Source of the DNA: Dasypus novemcinctus
Taxonomy: Eukaryota; Chordata; Mammalia; Cingulata; Dasypodidae
Assembly: GCF_030445035.2 (NCBI RefSeq)
Contig: NC_080673.1
Location: 40,110,365-40,174,364 of the forward strand
DNA length: 64,000 nucleotides
Reading direction: 5' to 3'
Part shown: piece after piece, positions 35,613 to 45,642 of the stretch
Layout: every line of letters starts with the position of its first letter
Position numbering within the stretch: the first letter of the stretch is position 1
Notes under the pieces: generated by a model
Told to the model about the DNA's origin: nothing
What the model saw: the letters and a program-made list of their open reading frames with translations, nothing else
Databases searched by the model: none
Position numbers and translations under genes: made by a program

Positions 35613-35981
35613 GGGAAGCAGATGTGGCTCAAGGCATTGGTCTCCCATCTACCATATGGGAGGTCCCAGGTTCGATTCCTGGGGCCTCCTGGTGAAGGCG
35701 AGCTGGTGGGCGCCATGTTGCGCTGACAGCCAGTGCTGCAGAGAGTTGGTGCAGCAAGATAACACAACAAAGGGAGACTCGGAGGAGAGACTCAGAGACG
35801 CAGCAGACCAGGGAGTTGAGGTGGCTTAAGCAATTGAGTACCTCTTCCCCATGTTGGAGGTCCCAGGATTGGTTCCTGGTGCCCCCTAAAGAGAAGACAA
35901 GAAGACAAGTAGACACAGAAGAATGCACAGCAAACGGACAGAGACAGCAGACAGTGAGTGTAGGCAGCAAGGGGGTAGGAT
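35613..35981 (+). mobile_element. DAS-SINE, dimeric form with 16-bp TSD
   Basis: Head 'gggaagcagatgtggctcaa', second unit at about 35812 ('gggagttgaggtggcttaag'), and body end 'acggacagagacagcagaca'. It has almost no poly(A). The perfect 16-bp duplication 'ttttaaaagtgcttga' is at 35597-35612 and 35982-35997. It landed just upstream of the SEPTIN2 pseudogene. Confidence 0.93.
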
Positions 35982-36018
35982 TTTTAAAAGTGCTTGAAAT
36001 GTTCCCCCTGGTCTTTAG

Positions 36019-36768
36019 TTGTCCACACAGCAAACAACTCAGTTTGTGAATCCCAAAACTCCTGACTATGCTGGAGTTACACATCTTCCCAATCAAGTGC
36101 AGTGAAAATCCGTAAAAAAGATTTCAAGTTCATGTTAATGGTAGTCGGTAAATCGGGTCTAAGAAAATCAACTGTCTCATAAAGAGCCCTTTCTTTGATC
36201 TCTAACCAGAGAAAAATCATACCTGGAGCAGCAGAGAAAATGGAATGAACTGCCCACATTGAGGCTTCAAGAGCTGAGATTGAAAGGCAGGGTCAAGCTG
36301 TGCCTGATAGCTGTGGCCCATGCCCCACTCCACTGACACCACCAACTGCAGAGAGTGTTTCAAGACTATTATCTCCTACATTGACAAATCATTTGGACGG
36401 TCCCTGCACGGCAGGAGTGGGTTGGATCTCCAGCACATTCCAATAGAGTACGGTGCTGCTTTGACTTTATTTCACCTTTCAGACTTGGACTTAAGCCCAT
36501 AGACGTTGCATTTATGAAGGCCAGGACGATGCTCATTCCTCACCGGCCAGCCAGCCTGTGACCTCCACCACGAGAATTTCCTTTCTGAGAGGCTCAAGCG
36601 GGGCGGCAGGAAGGTGGAGAACGAGGACATGAATAATGACCAGGTCTTGCTGGAAAAGGAAGCTGAACTGTCAACATGCAAGAGATGACTGCAAGAATGC
36701 AGGCACAGAAGCAGATGCAAATGCAGGGAGGAGATGGCGATGGCACTGCTCATGGGCACCACGAGTAA
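36019..36768 (+). pseudogene. SEPTIN2 (pseudogene): SEPTIN2 processed pseudogene
   Basis: An intronless, broken copy of the septin-2 coding sequence. The start codon has become TTG (36019-36021), followed by the 'TQFVNP' N-terminus. A P-loop remnant (GKSGLRKST, 36147-36173) has arginine where the Walker A motif needs glycine. It is followed by 'IIPGAAEKME' (about 36217-36243), '[11 protein letters not shown]' (from 36353), 'DVAFMKA' (about 36504-36524), and the septin-specific '[17 protein letters not shown]' near 36580-36640. The frame ends with a taa at 36766-36768. Stops occur early (tga near 36102, taa at 36180-36182) and several frameshifts are present. About 105 codons of the GTPase domain, including the AKAD region, are missing between 'DVAFMKA' and 'RTMLI'. 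Septin 2 is a GTP-binding filament protein; this copy cannot encode it. Lack of introns points to L1-mediated retrocopying. Confidence 0.92.
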
Positions 36769-37070
36769 GAAAACACTTTCCAGGATAAAGAAGAAAACGT
36801 TCTAGGAGGGATATGGTTGCATGTTTTTCATAAGATGGTTAGACGTTTGCCCATCCAAGTTCTGCTGCACCTGTACCTGAGAGTTTAATTTTTAAACAAC
36901 TTTTGATGTGTTTTTTTTGGTATGAATTATTTTTAACATTGGTATTTCGCCTCTATGTTATACTTCATATTTTGTGAGATGAACTGTCCGTTTTCATTTT
37001 TCTTCCTCCTTAGCACTAATGTTAGAATTGTTTCAAGGACCAGTTGGCATATTTAGTTAATATTGTTTGT
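36769..37070 (+). pseudogene. Probable 3' UTR of the SEPTIN2 pseudogene
   Basis: The sequence following the pseudogene stop is single-copy and runs to about 37070, where a reversed L1 3' UTR begins. It is probably the retrocopied 3' UTR. I see no clear poly(A) tail or matching target-site duplication, so the right edge is inferred. Confidence 0.5.
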
Positions 37071-37074
37071 TTGT

Positions 37075-37640
37075 TTTTAATACATTTTTATTGAAGTATA
37101 TCATTCTATACATGAACATACATAAACAATAAAGTGTATAGTAAAAGTTGTGAACTTACAAAGCAAACAAGCATAACATCCTACAGGGGTCCCACACATC
37201 AACCCTCCTCAGGCACCTTGCATTGTTGTGGTACATTTGTTAAAAACTATGCAAAAGCATTGTCCATATCTCACATTTGGTGTATTTTTCCCCCAACCCA
37301 CCCTATTTTTTCTAAACAAATCAATCTTATGGTACATATTTATAAAGCATACAATTTATCCAGTCTACAATCAATGGTATTTGGTATAATCACATAATTG
37401 TACATTCATCACTTTGATCATTATTAAAGCATTTTCCTTATTTTAATAATAATAAAAAACAGACAAACAAGAAAAATCCTCTCTTCTCAATCTCTCTGTT
37501 TCCCCTGTTGTACATAGCTGCTATTTCTGGCTATCCTTGCACAATTATTTATTTGCTTATTAAGCAGTTTTATTGAGATCTATTCACATACTATATGATC
37601 TATCAAAGTGTATAATTAATGTCTTTTATTTTTAGCTGTT
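37075..37640 (-). mobile_element. L1 3' UTR fragment
   Basis: 'tacatttttattgaagtata', 'agcataacatcctacagggg', 'cattgttgtggtacatttgt' and 'acaatttatccagtctacaa' are typical of reversed L1 3' UTR. The right part (37560-37620) contains 'ttttattgagatctattcac', which may be a second fragment. Confidence 0.7.
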
Positions 37641-37719
37641 AAAAAGACCTTTATCATAAAATTGTAATATAAATAGAAAAAGAGATTGAAAGAAATTACA
37701 AATTTTTAAAAAGAGTACA

Positions 37720-38158
37720 GGGAAGTGGATGTGGCTCAACGAATAGAGCTTCTACCTACCATATGGGAGGTCCAGGGCTCGATACCCAGGACCTCTGGTC
37801 TGTGTGGTGAGCTGGCCCATGTGGAGGGCTGCCGTGTGCAAGGGGTGCTGCTCTGTGCAGGGGTGCCGCCCCACGCAGGACTGCAGCCAGTCCAGGAGTG
37901 GTGCCGCTCAAATGGAGAGCTGATGCAGCAAGATGATGCAACAAAAACAGGCAGAGAGAAGAGACAACAAGAGATGCAATGAACTAGGGAGTTGAGTTGG
38001 TGCAAGAGAATGAGTGCCTCTCTCCCACTCTGGAAGGTCCCAGGATGGGTTCCCAGAGCCACCTAATGAGAAAACAACAGACACAGAAGAATGCACAGCA
38101 AATGGACAGAGAGAGTAGACAACAGGGGATGAGGAAGGGGGGAGCAATTAAAAAAAAA
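37720..38158 (+). mobile_element. DAS-SINE, chimeric long-plus-dimeric form
   Basis: It begins with a long-form head and body ('gggaagtggatgtggctcaa' to 'gatgcaacaaaaac') and then continues with the second unit of the dimeric form ('gggagttgagttggtgcaag', near 37987) and its tail. The 8-bp target-site duplication 'agagtaca' is at 37712-37719 and 38161-38168. Confidence 0.85.
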
Positions 38159-38168
38159 TTAGAGTACA

Positions 38169-39713
38169 ATGCCAGGTTAGATTTAATATAATGAATTGTA
38201 AGAAGTAGATAGTATAGCAACAAACATTTACAAATGTAAATCATAACTCTAACATAATAGAAATTAATTATAACATAATTCTAACTTTTATATTACAGCT
38301 CTAACTATTGGACATAATAAACTCTAAGACTGAAATTAATTATTGGTTTAGTTATTTAATTTAGGTCATAATTCTTTCTGCAAATTCCTATTTGGGAATT
38401 CTTCGCATCTTATTGGACTGAATTACAGTAGATAACAAGGTTGAGTTTCTTTCATTTCAGCTGGCCTAAATGACTAATCATTGTCAAATTCAGATGTACT
38501 CAGAATGTTCTTGAGTGGTAGAGATACCTATCCAGTGATGTAGAAAGAGGAGCTGAGGTGGTGCTAGGCCATTGTTTAGCAATAGCACCATGCCGAGACT
38601 CATTTCAGTGCTTTTGTTTGGGCACAAGACTTAAAACCAGTTTTGCTGCTATAATTCAACACCATTAATTCATCTGGACATTCATCTTTTTACCAAAGAA
38701 AATGGAATGGAATTATCTAATGGGACATGTGTTTGTTCTTAACTTTTTCTAGAATGGGCTTTTAGGGGTGAATTTTAACAAGTTTCTGGATTCTGATGCT
38801 AGATAATTTTTAGAACCACTATTGCAGAGAACCAGCTCCTTTTATAGGGTTCTCCACTGGCCTTGATCACACTGTACTACAGAGAAAATCAAAGCAGCTA
38901 TCAGCTCCAATTTTCATTTTGCAACTAAGATTCTTTCTTACATAAGGATGAAAGTCAGCAAAATTATTTTCACTCAACTCAATTTAAAAATTTTAAAGAA
39001 AATTAACTATTGACCTGTTGGAAACCAACTATTTTGTATTTTTATGCTGAACTTTAGTGTGTTTTTCTGTAAATGTATGTGTAAAAGATCAGCCCCAGCA
39101 GTGGGAATCAGGGTTCTTTGTGGGTATGCTTCTGTGATCCCAGATCAGTCAGTGTTCCTGCTCCAATGCCCTGAGACCCAAATGCCTACCGGGTTTTTCC
39201 ATCCTGTCTCTTCCTTCAGTTGTTCCCTTTTTTGAACCGTCTTCTGATGGGGGCAAATAGTGATAATTTTATGTTTATTCTGTCTCACCTATTTGTCATT
39301 TCCTTCAATTTGTGTAATGCAAATTTCAACATGCATCCTATGAGAACAAAAGCCATTTCATATCCGAGGGACAGGCAGTTCCTCTTAAGGGAGCTGCAGG
39401 GGCACTCCACGGGCTCAGGCAGCTTTTCTCCTGACATGGGCAGTCCACCTCCTGATGAAGGAGGAGGGAGTGGGGGGCTGCCCCTGTATTTCATTTTACC
39501 ACAGTAGCTGAGGTTGAGAAAACGTTTAATCTGAGTATGAGGAGGGTTGGCTTAGGTTTGTTTTTTGTTTTTGTTTATTTGTTCAGGAAAAAATTGGGTT
39601 CAAAATACATTAGTTATAAGGTGCAGCACTTCACAGCCTGTATTGGTTTTCTTGTTAACTTTGTCCTTTTACTGCTGAATTATGAATGGTTTAAGGCTCT
39701 ATGTAAAAGTGCT
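38169..39713. other. AT-rich single-copy DNA
   Basis: No gene or repeat family recognised over 1.5 kb. A G-rich patch at 39420-39480 is unremarkable. Confidence 0.4.
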
Positions 39714-39729
39714 TTGGACAACACTTTTT

Positions 39730-39933
39730 TTTGAGGTACTGGGGCTGGGGATTGAACCCAGGACCTCATGGCTGGCACTCAGCCACTGAGCCCCATCGGT
39801 TTCCCTTAGTTGGCTTTTCATTTGCTTTGCTTGTTGTTTGTTGTTGTTTTTTCAGGAGTCACTACACACCAAACCTGGGACCTCCCATGTGAGAGGCAGG
39901 CACTAAACTGCTTATGCCATATCCGCTCCCCTA
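39730..39933 (-). mobile_element. DAS-SINE, short dimer, with 16-bp TSD
   Basis: Two reversed tRNA-like heads: one at about 39730-39806 ('ccaggacctcatggctggc') and one at 39855-39933 ('gggacctcccatgtgagagg'). The flanks 'ttggacaacacttttt' (39714-39729) and 'ttgggcaacacttttt' (39934-39949) are a near-perfect duplication. Confidence 0.88.
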
Positions 39934-39949
39934 TTGGGCAACACTTTTT

Positions 39950-40320
39950 GTTTTGTTTTATTTTTTATTATCTTTTTTTAAAAGATACATAAATCACCAA
40001 AATGTTACATTAAAAAATATAGTAAGTTCCCATATACCCAACTCCCCACACACCCCCACTCCTCCCACATCGACAACTTCTTTTCGTTAGTGTGGCACAT
40101 TCATTGCACTTGATGAGTACATTTTGGAGCATTGCCACACAGCATGGATTATAGTTTATGTTGTAGTTTACACTCTCTCCCAGTCCATTCAGTGGGTTAT
40201 GGCAAGATATATAATTTCCTGCATCTGTCCCTGCAATATCATTAAGGACAACTCCAAGTCCTGAAAATGCCCCAATATCACATCTCTTTTTCCCTCTCCC
40301 TGCCTTCAGCAACTCCCGCA
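39950..40320 (-). mobile_element. 5'-truncated lineage L1 3' UTR
   Basis: Reversed copy of the last ~330 bp of the L1 3' UTR seen at 42610-44378, including the reversed 'ggatagatccaca'-type terminal zone and T-rich tail at 39952-39980. The flanks 'tgggcaacacttttt' (39935) and 'tgggcaatattttta' (40321) match at 13 of 15 positions and are the probable target-site duplication. Confidence 0.75.
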
Positions 40321-40344
40321 TGGGCAATATTTTTACCAAGAAAA

Positions 40345-41745
40345 ATATCTTGAAAATTTGAGAAATTTTGAGTCATTATTTCTTCAAGTTCTTTTTCAAC
40401 CCACTCTCTCTCTCCTATTCTTCCAGAATTTCAATGACATGAATGCTAGATCTTTTGTTATAGACTCACAGATTTTCTTTCTGTCATTCAGGTTGGTTAA
40501 TTTCTATTGTTCTATTTTCCAGTTTACTGATTCTTTCCTCCGTTACTTCCATTCTGCTGTCATGTCCACTCACTGAGCTTTAATTTCAGCTATTGTATTT
40601 TTCATTTCTAAAATTTCTATTTGGTTCTTTCTTTTTCTTCTCTTTCTATTCGAGGCTTTCTCTTTTTTCACTTGTTTTAAGCATATTCAAACTTGCTTGT
40701 TGAAGCATTTTTATTCTAGCCGCTTTAAAATCTTTGTCAGACAATTTTAACATCTCTGTAATCTAGGTGTTGGCATCTATTGTTTTTCTTCATTCAGTTT
40801 AAGATCTTCCTGGTTCTTGATGTAAAAAGTGTTTTTTATTGAAACCTGAACATTTTAACATTACATTTATGAGACTCCGAACTATCTGTTTTAACTGGCC
40901 TTTTCTGACACCACTGTCAAGGTAGGAGGGGACTGCTACCTTGTCACTGACAGGTAGAGGTGGAAGTCATGACACCCAAGTCATGACACTGTGCAGGTGG
41001 GAGTTCTGGCTCCCCCCAAGGTCGCCACTGACAATGTGGTGGGGTGGACTTACTAAGTCTGGGTAGTATGTAAATTCTGAAAATTCTGTCTCTCTATTAA
41101 GCATCCTCTGATACAAACCTGTCGTGGAGGAGGAGGGAACCTCATCACTGCTGGTAGGCGCTGATGCCCAGGCGTCCCACGTGGGCTCCACCTGCACCAT
41201 GACAGGGGCTTATGATGGGCCAGCAGAGAGGAGAGTTCTGGCTCCACACTTGGCTTTCTCTAACACCACCCTGGAGGGGGTGTGTGGGCACCTCATCACA
41301 GCCACGTGAGGGTAGAACTCTAGGTTCCCCACTAGACTTATGCTAGTTTGGGTTTATATAGGGCCACATTTTTTCCTGTGGTGTTTGGATGAAGTAGAGC
41401 AATTTTTGTCTAAAATTTTTCTGCCTTGCTAAGCTGTCCCATCCTGGTGCTTTCTCTAGATTGAGCAGCTTTCTGGGGCTATATAGCTGCTTCCATTGGT
41501 GTTTCTGGGCTCCTGGCTTCTTCAGCAATAAGTCTGGGATATATGAGGTAAAAAGAAAACCTAGGGATCTTACCACTATGTGCCTTGGATACCAAGGCCC
41601 CTGCCAATCTGCCATCTTCTCTCTACTTTTCAGTTTTCTTGTATTTGTTTTACATATTATGTCAGGGTTTTTTAGTTGTGTTTAACTGGAAGGAGAGGCA
41701 AAATACATCTACTCCGTCTTTCCAGAAGCAGAAGTCTCCTCAATA
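40345..41745 (-). mobile_element. L1M/HAL1-type LINE, 5' UTR and ORF1 part
   Basis: Reading on the minus strand, the element starts near 41745 with a 5' signature ('gcttctggaaagacggagta'). It continues through a GC-rich 5' UTR with loose internal repeats (40910-41320) and reaches ORF1-like sequence at 40350-40560. That part has reversed equivalents of 'gaaagaatcagtaaactgg' and 'aacaatagaaatt'. The frame is broken and ORF2 is absent. The young L1 3' UTR at 39950-40320 was inserted at its 3' end. Confidence 0.65.
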
Positions 41746-41749
41746 ATTT

Positions 41750-42111
41750 TTTTTTTAATTGCAAAGCATCCTGAGACCCAAATGTTTAAAAACTTCTGCT
41801 TTAGAGGATACAAAATATTTAAGTCATGGATCCCTACTCTCCACGAATTTATAGTCTTGTCATGAATGTGAGATTGTAGAAAACTTTAACATTTAGCTAT
41901 TTATGCTAAGATATATTTTAATAAAATAAGCTATTTTTAGTTATAAATTGTCACACACAAAAAAAGCCCTTTCCTTGTTATATTGTTCATTTAGAGACCT
42001 GCTTTCCTACTCTCCACCCCAACATACCATAGTGCACACACTATCACTCCACATTGTAATGACAGGGACAGCAACAATTTGTTTTTGTGTGACATGACAG
42101 CTAACAAAGAG
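41750..42111. other. AT-rich single-copy DNA
   Basis: Nothing recognised. Confidence 0.4.
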
Positions 42112-42126
42112 CTCTCTTATATATAT

Positions 42127-42557
42127 ATTAAGATTTATTTATTTATTTCTCCCCCTTCCCTCCATTGTCTGCTCTCTGTGTCCATTCACTGTGTGTTCTT
42201 CTGTGTCTACTTGTATTCTCATTAGGCAGCTATGGGAACCGATCCTGGGACCTTCCAGAGTAGGAGAGAGGAGATCATTCTATTGCACCACCTCAGCTCC
42301 CTGATCTGCTGTATCTCATTATTTCTCCTCTGTGTCTCTTTTTGTTGCATCATCTTGCTGCACCAGCTCTCTGTGCAGCATTTGGGGCAGCACTCCTGCG
42401 CATACTCCACACAGACCAACACTCCACACAGACCAGCACTCCATGTGGGCCAGCACACCACACGGGTCAGCTTGCCTTCACCAGGAGGCCCTGGGCATCA
42501 AACCCTGGTCCTATATGGTAGACAGGAGCCCAATTGCTTGAGCCATATCTGCTTCCC
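42127..42557 (-). mobile_element. DAS-SINE, dimeric form with expanded 17-bp modules
   Basis: Minus-strand dimer ending in the reversed head 'gagccatatctgcttccc'. The body carries four adjacent 17-bp modules at 42404-42471. The flanks 'ctctcttatatat' (42112) and 'ctctcatttatat' (42558) form a decayed duplication. Confidence 0.88.
42404..42471. repeat. 17-bp tandem modules inside a SINE
   Basis: Units begin at 42404, 42421, 42438 and 42455, of the form 'actccacacagaccaac'. The first two units differ by one base, and the later ones are more diverged. Confidence 0.8.
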
Positions 42558-42609
42558 TCTCATTTATATTTTGACATTTGATCTTCACAACAGCCAAGTG
42601 TGATGGGAA

Positions 42610-44378
42610 GAACTAGTATTATCATTGCCAGGACTAACATTCAACTGGCACACACCAGTACATTTGTAACTGTTAAAATAACAAAATATTTCCATAAAAA
42701 CTGCCACCCTGAACCCCTAGTACCCCTCCTTCCATCCTGTTTCTCTTCCCCTTAAGATCCTGCAGTTAAAAGGTTAATAGTTGGATCACTGAAGGGTTAC
42801 AACCATGGCAGGGGAGGATCATTGGTGTCAAGTGTCAGTGATGGGGGATAAAAAGGAAGAATTTCACCTGGGCATACATATAAGGTATATAAATGTGTTC
42901 AAATGTTCATGGGGCATTGCCATGGTGGGTAGAGATTCACACAACAACCAAAAGAATATTGAATTCCCATCCTGGGGAGCTCTACCACATTCTCTAATGG
43001 AACAGCAACAATCCCCCAAGAACAGGGGCAATGACTAGTGAAGAAGGATGGTCCATCAATGGGCCTTGATATTGGTGTTTATGCTTATTAGCTTTTGCAC
43101 TTGAAATTGCAATTTAACCTAGTGTTGTAGGGTGCATAAGAGTTACCTCCTGAGAGCCTCCATTTGCTCATACGTTGCCTCTCTCTAAGCCTATAAATGT
43201 ATTACCTCAGCATATAAATGTATTACCTTCCCCCATTGTGAGACATGGCTCCCAGGGATGAGCCTTCCTGGCACCAAAGGATTTCTACCAAGCACCAGCT
43301 GGTGATGCAACTGGAAAAAGACCTTGAATAAAAAGGGGGAAAGGTAAAGACAAATGAGTTTATATGGCTAAGGGACTTCAAAGTGAGTCAGGAGGTCATC
43401 AGAGAGGAAACATTTTTGCATGTCTCAACAGGATCTCCTAGACAGCCAAAGTAGATACTACTGCAAATAGTGGCGCTCCTGAGGGTTCTGGAGACACCCA
43501 GGTCCTATGATCATGGCAGATAGCTCCAGAGTTTTGTGCCTTGCCAGTGGGCCCTACTTTGGAGTTTGTGTTACCAAGCATGAAAGAGTTGGATTCAGAT
43601 ATGACTTCTCTACACATGCCTCTTCTGTCCCTTCTATTTGAACCTATAGCTGGTGCTGGAATTGGTAGATGTACATCCAAAATACTTGAATCTTTGGGCC
43701 ATCCATGTGCCAGCTGGGCCCTGAGCCTCAGCAGAGTTGCAACACATATACTCTCCAGTTCACTGGACTCACCCAAGACAGCTAACAATGATGTGAAGAT
43801 GGACAACCACCAAACCAAGGAACTGAGAGAGTCTACAACTACAAGCAAAAGAATCCTATCCATCAGCTAGATGAGATCAAAGCCCCCTCTCAAATAGAGG
43901 TGGAGTGGGCCTCACCATCCCAGAATCCTTAGGGTTGGGGAGTAAAATATGGACTAGCATGGACTTACTGGTATTCTACTATTGAATTGTGTTTCTAGCA
44001 ATGGAAACTGTGGCCACTGGATGTCCTGAGTCAGGGAGAAGGAAAAAAGAGGTATAATATGGGGGCATTTTCAGGACTTGGAATTGTCCTGAGTGACATT
44101 GCAATGACAGATACAGGCCATTATATATCCTGCCATCCTACAGAATTGAGTGGAAGAGAGTGTAAACTACAATGTAAACTCTAATCCATGCTTAGTTGCA
44201 ATGCTGCAAAATGTATTCATCAATTGCAATGAATGTACCACACTAAAGAAATAAGTTGTTATTATGGGGAAAAGTGGGAGGTGTGGGGAGTCGGGCATAT
44301 GGTAATCCCTTATATTTTTTTATGTAACATGTTATGTAATCTAAGTATCTTTTAAAAATTAAAAAAAAAAATTAAAAA
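42610..44378 (+). mobile_element. Lineage L1 3' UTR, long copy
   Basis: About 1.7 kb of non-coding L1 3' sequence ending in 'atgtaatctaagtatctttt' and an A-rich tail at 44355-44378. The part from about 43240 is collinear with 1-1128. The upstream part (42780-43240) is recognised as the same 3' UTR further 5'. Two overlapping frames of 109 (plus) and 141 codons (minus) at 43438-43870 are not preserved in the other copies. Confidence 0.75.
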
Positions 44379-44819
44379 GGTTAATGGTAGGCCAAGATGG
44401 GGGTACTGAACTGGTATAAGATCTGACTGGTAGTTTCTTATGCCATTATTGTTTGTCAGATGTTTAGAATATCACCCCATAATTGCCCAGCTGTTGAAGG
44501 AGGCTCACAGAACTCTCCTACAGAATGCTGTGGGTTAACAGTCAAGTAGATACATGGGGCAAGGGGTTGCTAGTTTCAGGATGTGCAGTGCAGTGCTCAG
44601 GACTGTGAGGAAACTATTTCCTAGGGAAAAAGGGACATTTGTATACATGTAAATGGGGGAATCCCCAGGGCCAAAATCACACATGCAAGACAAGATGCAT
44701 GTGCAGAAAGACCAGGGAGACCCCTACTCTTTGCCTTGGAGCTATTCTCTAAACGTATTGCATGGATAAGCTCTTAAGGAGAGTAACAGTACGGGTCAAT
44801 TGGCCAAACCTGGGAAAGT

Positions 44820-44985
44820 TGTTTTCTTTTTCTCTTTTTTTCCTCCTCCTCCTCTCCTCCTCCTCTCCTCCTCCTCTCCTCCTCCTCCTCTCTTCCTCCT
44901 CCTCTTCTCTTCCTTCTCTCCTCCTCCTCCTCTTCCTCTTCCTCTCCCCTGTCCCCCTCCTTCTCCTCATTCTTCTTCTGTAGCT
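44820..44985 (+). repeat. Polypyrimidine (CTC)n tract in LINE 5' UTR
   Basis: About 165 bp of almost pure pyrimidine on the plus strand, mainly 'ctcctc' and 'cttcct'. The long Arg/Glu- or Ser/Leu-rich frames across it are low-complexity artefacts. Confidence 0.9.
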
Positions 44986-45168
44986 CCTGGCATTCAAGGA
45001 AAGCTCTGTTATAACCCTAGCTGGGTACAAGTTTACGGAACAGAAACTTCAGAGTCTAAATATTAGCAATAACACTTTAAAATAGCAAAATGTTCAGGTT
45101 TCAACAAAAGACTACAAAGCACACAAAGAAAGAGGAAAAGGAGAAGATTAGATCATTAGAAACCATCA

Positions 45169-45642
45169 GTGAGGAGGATCAGACCTGAGACATCCAGATG
45201 GAGATTTTTAAAAATGGTCCTAAATATGCTCAAAGAGCTAAAGGAATACACTTATAAAGAAATGAAGGAAATCGGGAAAACAACAGATGAACACAAAGAG
45301 ATTATCAACAGAGAAATGGAAATTATGAAAAAGAACCAAACAGGGCTGAAGACCACAATAACAGAAATTAAAAATGCCCTAGAGGGGTTCATCAAAAGAT
45401 TGGAGGTGGCAGAAGAAAGAATCAGTGAACTTGAAGATCGGACAATTGAAATCATCCAGTCTGAGGAGCAGAAAGAAGAAAGTGAACAGAACCTGAAGAA
45501 TTTGTGGATAGCCATTAAGCATACTAATATATACATTGTGGGAGTCCCAGAGAAGAAAGAGAAAACACTCAAGGATATAATGTCTGGAAACTTTCCAAAT
45601 TTAATGAAAGACATGAATATACACATCCAAGATGCTCAATGA
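45169..45642 (+). pseudogene. LINE ORF1p fragment (HAL1-like)
   Basis: A 157-codon frame with two recognisable parts. Residues 15-105 are rich in Lys, Glu and Ile in a heptad-like pattern, as in the ORF1p coiled coil ('RISELEDRTIEI'). Residues 106-157 match the start of the ORF1p RRM ('NLKNLWIAIKHTNIYIVGVP' and 'NFPNLMKD'), the RNA-binding part of the LINE RNP. The stop comes directly after 'IQDAQ', so no C-terminal domain follows, and the N-terminal part is out of frame upstream. HAL1 ORF1 products are known to be shorter than L1 ORF1p, so the stop may be original rather than decay. As it stands it is a broken copy. Confidence 0.75.

Noticed and set aside
42404-42471. Possible CRISPR-like repeat array
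   Set aside because: The units are contiguous without unique spacers and lie inside a SINE in a mammalian genome; it is a short tandem repeat.
43438-43870. Paired frames of 141 and 109 codons in the L1 3' UTR, possibly an extra L1 gene
   Set aside because: The corresponding frame is broken and much shorter in the copy at 182-376, so there is no sign of coding constraint.
44749-45030. Arg/Glu-rich 93-codon frame that looks like a nuclear protein
   Set aside because: It is the complement of the (CTC)n tract in a LINE 5' UTR; low-complexity artefact.
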